Positions 8,161 through 11,870 of a stretch of 11,870 bases of DNA are shown here, piece by piece. The notes below the pieces were generated by a model. It was not told where the DNA came from and did not search any database. It saw only the letters and a list, made by a program, of their open reading frames with translations. The translations under genes and the position numbers were made by a program. This DNA is from Spirochaetales bacterium (lineage in GTDB: Bacteria; Spirochaetota; Spirochaetia; JABMQR01). Numbering within the stretch: position 1 is the first letter of the stretch; each line of letters begins with the position of its first letter. The stretch is taken from contig JAGLNY010000234.1 of NCBI GenBank assembly GCA_023139255.1, positions 1 through 11,870 on the forward strand, in the 5' to 3' direction.

Positions 8161-8204
8161 CCTCCTTATGGACTAAAATGATCCGCTTACAGCGGATAAA
8201 GAGG
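8161..8204 (-). promoter_or_regulatory. rpsF leader with Shine-Dalgarno-sequestering fold
   Basis: On the - strand the predicted leader starts with CCUCUUU (8204 to 8198), which can pair with AAGGAGG (8167 to 8161), the rpsF Shine-Dalgarno, over seven pairs including one G-U. Stacked directly inside it is a perfect six-pair hairpin, AUCCGC (8197-8192) with GCGGAU (8186-8181) around a five-base loop UGUAA. A 13-base bulge lies on the 3' side (8180-8168). The predicted transcript start (8205-8206) falls immediately before the anti-Shine-Dalgarno strand. The pairing is seen in the sequence. Its role as a translational switch, perhaps bound by S6-S18 as in other bacteria, is inference. I do not see the unpaired CCG expected of the described S6:S18 leader motif, because here CCG is paired in the stem. 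Confidence 0.55.
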
Positions 8205-8211
8205 TCAAAGA

Positions 8212-8240
8212 AAACTACCATAGAGATAGTTTATTGTCAA
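8212..8240 (-). promoter_or_regulatory. Sigma-70-type promoter of the rpsF operon
   Basis: On the - strand a perfect TTGACA (8240 to 8235) is followed after 17 bases by TAGTTT (8217 to 8212). The -10 matches TATAAT at only three positions, but those are the first two and the last, the most conserved ones. Transcription would begin at the purines at 8206-8205, leaving a leader of about 50 bases before rpsF. It is the best promoter I see for the six-gene - strand operon. Confidence 0.65.
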
Positions 8241-8252
8241 CAGTACTTAATC

Positions 8253-8276
8253 AAAAACCAGCACAAAAACCAGCAC
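8253..8276. repeat. 12-bp perfect tandem duplication
   Basis: AAAAACCAGCAC occurs twice back to back (8253-8264 and 8265-8276) in the divergent intergenic region. In the open + strand frame the duplication keeps phase and repeats the residues Gln-Lys-Pro-Ala. It could be a recent slippage duplication or a pair of binding sites; nothing seen decides this. Confidence 0.9.
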
Positions 8277-8330
8277 TGAAACCTCAGGAACAACCTACGG
8301 ACACAATACAGTATTTTATCCACGGAAAGC

Positions 8331-8360
8331 TTGATTTTTATTTAAAACGCAATATACAAT
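8331..8360 (+). promoter_or_regulatory. Candidate promoter giving a leaderless mRNA
   Basis: TTGATT (8331-8336) is followed after 18 bases by TACAAT (8355-8360), four and five matches to the -35 and -10 consensus. A start six or seven bases after the -10 falls on the A or T of the ATG at 8366. Since no Shine-Dalgarno precedes that ATG, the mRNA may begin at the start codon itself. The region is AT-rich, so a chance match is possible. Confidence 0.4.
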
Positions 8361-8365
8361 GAACC

Positions 8366-9925
8366 ATGAAAACAACAGATTTGGACTCCCTGAGCAGTAA
8401 ATACAATATTGATTTAGCTTCAACCCGGAAAATTCTTTCCAGAATTAATTCCGCCCAAAACGAATATAAAATTTCGGAATATTCTTTTCCAGATCCTTCT
8501 GCCAGTAATATTATTTATCCATATGCCTCTATGAAGTATACTATAGCAGAAAGTGATGCAAACAATAGACTTGACTTGTTATTACCTGGTATTCCAGCAA
8601 GTAAATTTTCGACTAAAAGCACTTCCGGAACCCTTGCTTTCTCATATACCGGATTGAGGAAACTAGGCCTTCACTTACTTGATTCTACTATATATGGGAT
8701 TCTTAATGGTGGTTCTGCTACCAGCTATATAGATATGAAGCGCAATAGAGCTTTTTGCCATCCTCTATTCTCACTTTTAAAAGAATCATATACTGCTATT
8801 TCAAAATTGTGTATAAATAAACCAAAAGCATTAACACCAGCCTATATTAATCCTGATGGATCTCCTGGTTACTCTTTTATAGAGCTGAAAATGCGTGCAC
8901 TTTTGATACTTATGCTTGAAGCAGAAATTGAAACAGGAAAAAAAACTACAATCCCTATTTTTGAGTTAAGGAATAATAATTCATCCAGGCAACTGGATCA
9001 AGCATACCAAACATTCCGTGATTCCCCTATTCTGAATGAGTTGATTAACCATACAGGTTTTGATATTACCCATATAAGAAGTGCCAACCAGCCATTAATT
9101 GCCGCATTCACCCACAAGGACGAGGGATTCCCAAGAAAAATCTATACACAGGCATATGGAAAAGAGGACTCACTTCTTGCATTGCCCGGTGGGCATGGGC
9201 AAAATTTCATTGTTCTGCAGGATATTTATAGGCACTATTATGAACAGAACTATTCCTATACATACCTGGTTAATGTTGATAATCTTGGGAACATACCAAA
9301 TCCTGTGCACATAGCCCTTACAGCCCTTGCCGGTGCTGAGGGATCTTTTGAGTTTGCAAAAAAAACACCTGTTGATGTAAAAGGCGGTATTCTTGTTAAA
9401 AACAGTGAGGGACATTTAGTTTGTGCAGATATCGGTGCTGCAATTGAAACAGAGGCTGTCTCTCAGGCAGAAAAAAACGGTTCTGAAATTCTTTTCAACT
9501 GTGCTACCGGGCTTTTCTCCCTTCAATATTTGGCAAGCAACATTGATTATATATCATCAAACATTCCTATCAGAATAAGCGAACAAAACAAGGATTCCGG
9601 GAAATATGCCCAGGCAGAACAAATTACCTGGGAAATATTGGGTTTAATTAATCACCCATTAATTATTTCCGTTAGTAAACAGAAAAGATTCCTGGCCGCA
9701 AAACTTCTTTCTGAGATGCTTATTACTTCTCAGGCAGATATCCTGACACCAAAACTGATGAGTCATAATAAAAGTTATGAGGATTTCTGCATACTGAGCT
9801 GTGAAATGCAGTCAGGATTGTACACACTTCTTGAAACTGTTTATGGGTTACAGCAAAAAGGCGGGATATGGCAACCGATTCCTGTTGAAGAATTGATACG
9901 TTTAAAAGTGAAGCTTTCTAAATGA
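8366..9925 (+). CDS. Divergent UDPGP-family uridylyltransferase-like protein
   Basis: The 519-residue soluble protein resembles the UDPGP family (UTP-glucose-1-phosphate or UDP-N-acetylhexosamine pyrophosphorylases), which makes UDP-sugars from UTP and a sugar 1-phosphate. Supporting stretches, in the expected order, are ILNGGSATSYIDMKRN (112-127) where the nucleotide loop belongs, LPGGHGQNF (273-281), YLVNVDNLGNIPNP (300-313) where the metal-binding Asp lies, and TPVDVKGGILV (334-344). The family loop usually reads LxGGxGT...G...PK; here only the GG and a Lys are kept, so activity and substrate are uncertain. The ATG at 8366 has no Shine-Dalgarno, and one codon upstream an in-frame TGA cuts off an open stretch, so the true 5' end is open to question. 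It lies 45 bases ahead of the permease gene, which has its own promoter candidate. Confidence 0.7.
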   Translation: MKTTDLDSLSSKYNIDLASTRKILSRINSAQNEYKISEYSFPDPSASNIIYPYASMKYTIAESDANNRLDLLLPGIPASKFSTKSTSGTLAFSYTGLRKLGLHLLDSTIYGILNGGSATSYIDMKRNRAFCHPLFSLLKESYTAISKLCINKPKALTPAYINPDGSPGYSFIELKMRALLILMLEAEIETGKKTTIPIFELRNNNSSRQLDQAYQTFRDSPILNELINHTGFDITHIRSANQPLIAAFTHKDEGFPRKIYTQAYGKEDSLLALPGGHGQNFIVLQDIYRHYYEQNYSYTYLVNVDNLGNIPNPVHIALTALAGAEGSFEFAKKTPVDVKGGILVKNSEGHLVCADIGAAIETEAVSQAEKNGSEILFNCATGLFSLQYLASNIDYISSNIPIRISEQNKDSGKYAQAEQITWEILGLINHPLIISVSKQKRFLAAKLLSEMLITSQADILTPKLMSHNKSYEDFCILSCEMQSGLYTLLETVYGLQQKGGIWQPIPVEELIRLKVKLSK

Positions 9926-9951
9926 CAAGTCTCGATATATGATGATATAAT
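9922..9951 (+). promoter_or_regulatory. Sigma-70-type promoter of the permease-EIIA gene
   Basis: ATGACA (9922-9927; five of six -35 bases) and a perfect TATAAT (9946-9951) are separated by 18 bases. The -35 overlaps the stop codon of the upstream gene. A start near 9958 would leave a leader of about 13 bases that contains the AAGGA ribosome site. The permease gene therefore probably has its own transcript, whether or not read-through from upstream occurs. Confidence 0.6.
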
Positions 9952-9958
9952 AAATAAC

Positions 9959-9963
9959 AAGGA
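9959..9963 (+). promoter_or_regulatory. Ribosome binding site deciding a TTG start
   Basis: AAGGA ends seven bases before the TTG at 9971. This is the reason for choosing TTG as the start of the permease gene: no in-frame ATG or GTG near it has a comparable site, and the protein from TTG begins just ahead of the first conserved permease segment. Confidence 0.75.
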
Positions 9964-9970
9964 TTACAAT

Positions 9971-11851
9971 TTGGAAAAAACAAAACCCCAACTTAAAAAA
10001 ACTCTAAAAACATTGGATATTTTCAGCATTTCTTCCGGAGCTATGATAAGTTCGGGGCTTTTTATTCTTCCCGGAATTATTTATGGTCAGGTTGGACCAG
10101 GTTTGATTTTTTCATACCTCCTGGCATCGCTTTTTATGATTCCGGCTATGCTGGCAAAAACAGAGCTGGCTACAGCTATGCCGAAAGCAGGCGGGGCTTA
10201 TTTCTATATAAACAAAAGCATTGGACCGTTTATAGGAACTTTTAGCGGATTAACCAGCTGGTTCTCCCTTGCATTGAAAAGTTCATTTGCATTAATTGGT
10301 ATTGGGTTTTTTGTAACACCTTTTTTCCCCGAGTCCACAGAACTAGCAATCAAGTTAATTGCTATCGCATTTACTGTTATTTTCGCTGGATTAAACATTT
10401 TTGGGGTTAAAGCTAGTGGAAAATTTCAGATAGTGCTTGTTCTTATTTTAATTTCAATTCTGGTTCTTTATAATATTATTGCACTGCCGCATATTTCAAT
10501 CGAAAACCTTACCCCCTTACTGCCTAATGGATTCTCATCTGTTCTCTATACTTCATCAGTTATTTTTATATCGTTTGGAGGATTAACCAAAATTGCATCT
10601 ATCGCTGAGGAAATCAAAGAACCAGGAAAAACAATTCCCCGTGGGATGTTCTCAGCGTTCTTTGTCGTTACTATCCTGTATCTTGTTACTTTGTTGAGTA
10701 CAGCAGGAATATTATCCTGGGAAGAATTTTCCGTTTCACTTATGCCGATTTCTGATGGGGCTGGGAAGGTTGCAGGATTTGCAGGCTTCCTATTACTCTC
10801 CATTGCAGGGGGAGCTGCTTTCATTACAACAGCTAACGCAGGAATCATGTCAGCATCCAGAACACCGCTTGCCATGGCGGAAGACAATCTTTTACCAGAT
10901 TTTTTCAGACGCATAAATCCCAGAACAGGTACACCAATCAGGTCTATTATCGTAACAGCCGGATTTATGATTTCAGTAATCCTGCTGCTGGATATTGAGA
11001 AGCTTGTTAAGGCAGCCTCAACGATGATGCTGATTCTCTTTTGTCTGAATTGTGTTGCTATTCTTTTAATGAGGGGAAGTCGTATTTCAACTTACAGACC
11101 TCTTTTTAAAATGCCGCTTTATCCTTATCTTCCTATCGCCGGGATCATTATATACACTTATCTTATTCTGGATATGGGATCTACACCACTTCTTATAACT
11201 GCAGGGTTTTTCCTATTCTCCCTACTCTGGTATCTGCTTTACTCAAGGAAGAGAGCAGCAAAAGATTCCGCACTTATTCGGGTAGTCAAAAATATTACCA
11301 ATAAAAAGATCATTTCTGACGAACTGGATACCGAATTGAAACGTATCTTAATTCAGCGGGATGATATTGTTGAGGATAGATTTGATAAGATTATCAGTAC
11401 AGCAAAAATCATTGATCTCCCGGATAAATCCATGTACACCTACGATGATGTTTTTAAGATCATAGCATCACATTTTTCACAAAATTTTCACCAACCTGAA
11501 CAAGAAATACTAAATCTCCTGCTTGAAAGAGAAGCTGATTCCACAACCGTAATTTCCCAGGGTCTTGCAATTCCTCATATTATAGTAAATGGCGTGAAGA
11601 AATTTGATATTCTCATATTACGCTCTAAATCGGGCATTCAGTTCCCCAATACACAAAACAACCCTGTTCATCAAATTTTTGCGCTTGCCGGGACAAAGGA
11701 TGAAAGGAATTTTCACCTACAAGCATTGATGGCAATTGCACAAATTGTCCAGAATGAGGGGTTTACCAAAGATTGGCTTACAATGAAGGATTTCGCGGAT
11801 TTAAAAAACCTTATTCTTCTTGCAAAACGAGCCCGTCAGAATAGTTTGTAG
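9971..11851 (+). CDS. APC-family amino-acid permease fused to a PTS EIIA domain
   Basis: The 626-residue protein has two parts. Residues 15-425 form an APC-superfamily transporter with about twelve membrane segments. Its first segment carries GAMISSGLFILPG (23-35), the substrate-binding loop of the family, and EEIKEPGKTIPRG (213-225) is the conserved cytoplasmic loop. Residues 470-620 match a PTS EIIA type 2 (fructose/PtsN-like) domain: LLLEREADSTT (516-526), then the active-site GLAIPH with His536, and FHLQALMAIAQIV (581-593). Family knowledge says His536 can accept phosphate from HPr or NPr. I infer that phosphorylation adjusts amino-acid or amine transport to energy or nitrogen state; no sugar-transport EIIB or EIIC domain is present. 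The fusion is continuous, with a charged linker at about 426-470. The substrate cannot be read from the sequence. The start is TTG, supported by AAGGA at 9959-9963. Confidence 0.88.
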   Translation: MEKTKPQLKKTLKTLDIFSISSGAMISSGLFILPGIIYGQVGPGLIFSYLLASLFMIPAMLAKTELATAMPKAGGAYFYINKSIGPFIGTFSGLTSWFSLALKSSFALIGIGFFVTPFFPESTELAIKLIAIAFTVIFAGLNIFGVKASGKFQIVLVLILISILVLYNIIALPHISIENLTPLLPNGFSSVLYTSSVIFISFGGLTKIASIAEEIKEPGKTIPRGMFSAFFVVTILYLVTLLSTAGILSWEEFSVSLMPISDGAGKVAGFAGFLLLSIAGGAAFITTANAGIMSASRTPLAMAEDNLLPDFFRRINPRTGTPIRSIIVTAGFMISVILLLDIEKLVKAASTMMLILFCLNCVAILLMRGSRISTYRPLFKMPLYPYLPIAGIIIYTYLILDMGSTPLLITAGFFLFSLLWYLLYSRKRAAKDSALIRVVKNITNKKIISDELDTELKRILIQRDDIVEDRFDKIISTAKIIDLPDKSMYTYDDVFKIIASHFSQNFHQPEQEILNLLLEREADSTTVISQGLAIPHIIVNGVKKFDILILRSKSGIQFPNTQNNPVHQIFALAGTKDERNFHLQALMAIAQIVQNEGFTKDWLTMKDFADLKNLILLAKRARQNSL

Positions 11852-11870
11852 GAATGGTAAATACAAGTAA

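Larger units (their letters stand above)
8177..8362 (+). other. Open reading stretch in frame with the next gene, ended by TGA
   Basis: The frame of the downstream gene is open upstream from 8177 (after a TAA at 8174-8176) to a TGA at 8360-8362, only one codon before the ATG at 8366. The best internal start is TTG at 8234, which would give 42 residues: a Lys/Pro/Gln-rich part with QKPAQKPALKPQEQP, then DTIQYFIHGKLDFYLKRNIQ. The ribosome site in front of the TTG is poor. No ATG or GTG is in frame. Possible readings are a short leader peptide, a broken 5' end of the downstream gene, or chance. The first third overlaps the rpsF leader and promoter on the other strand, which argues against coding there. 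Confidence 0.3.

Noticed and set aside
8181..8197. The ATCCGC/GCGGAT hairpin as an intrinsic terminator
   Set aside because: No T-run follows on either strand, and it sits between a promoter and its first gene, so a leader element or operator fits better.
8178..8278. A 33-codon + strand frame from the ATG at 8178
   Set aside because: It has no Shine-Dalgarno, overlaps the rpsF leader and promoter on the other strand, and has a random-looking Lys/Gln/Asn-rich sequence.
8360..8362. TGA before the UDPGP-like gene as a selenocysteine or recoded Trp codon
   Set aside because: No stem-loop typical of bacterial selenocysteine insertion was seen just after it, and the other genes here use TGA as a normal stop (uppS, dxr, rseP).
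10546..10914. A 122-codon - strand open frame inside the permease gene
   Set aside because: It is fully antisense to conserved permease motifs and has no independent support.
11400..11840. The EIIA domain as evidence for a sugar phosphotransferase operon
   Set aside because: No EIIB, EIIC, HPr or sugar-metabolism gene is present in the window; the domain is joined to an APC permease, so a regulatory role is more likely than sugar phosphorylation.

Overview
The window looks like chromosomal DNA of a low-GC spirochaete. Two conserved housekeeping clusters suggest this by their order: uppS-cdsA-dxr-rseP, and rpsF-ssb-rpsR-(DUF2232 membrane protein)-rplI-dnaB. From memory, both orders match treponemes and other Spirochaetales. 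Lineage-style traits also fit, such as the acidic tail on L9 and the Arg/Gly-rich head on S18. The assignment is inferred from gene order and protein character, not from a database search.

Layout. (1) 1-4018, + strand: an envelope-lipid operon. It starts inside uppS (5' end outside the window), then cdsA, dxr and the site-2 protease rseP, with overlaps or gaps of only a few bases. Dxr feeds the MEP isoprenoid pathway and UppS makes the C55 lipid carrier from it. CdsA makes CDP-diacylglycerol for phospholipids. RseP is an intramembrane metalloprotease. (2) 4038-8156, - strand: a translation/replication operon reading rpsF, ssb, rpsR, DUF2232, rplI, dnaB. It converges on rseP across 19 bp with no visible terminator. 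(3) 8157-8365: the divergent intergenic region. It holds a good promoter for rpsF, a leader that can fold so that it pairs with the rpsF Shine-Dalgarno sequence, a 12-bp tandem duplication, and an open reading stretch in frame with the next gene but ended by one TGA. (4) 8366-9925, + strand: a divergent UDPGP-family (UTP-sugar-1-phosphate uridylyltransferase-like) protein with no Shine-Dalgarno and possibly a leaderless mRNA. (5) 9971-11851, + strand: an APC-family amino-acid permease fused to a C-terminal PTS EIIA (fructose/nitrogen-type) domain that keeps its phosphorylatable histidine, with its own near-consensus promoter.

Most of the window is ordinary core genome. The points worth a second look are the rpsF leader structure, the permease-EIIA fusion, the altered nucleotide-binding loop of the UDPGP-like protein, and the interrupted reading frame in front of it. 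No tRNA, rRNA, CRISPR array, insertion sequence or phage gene was seen.
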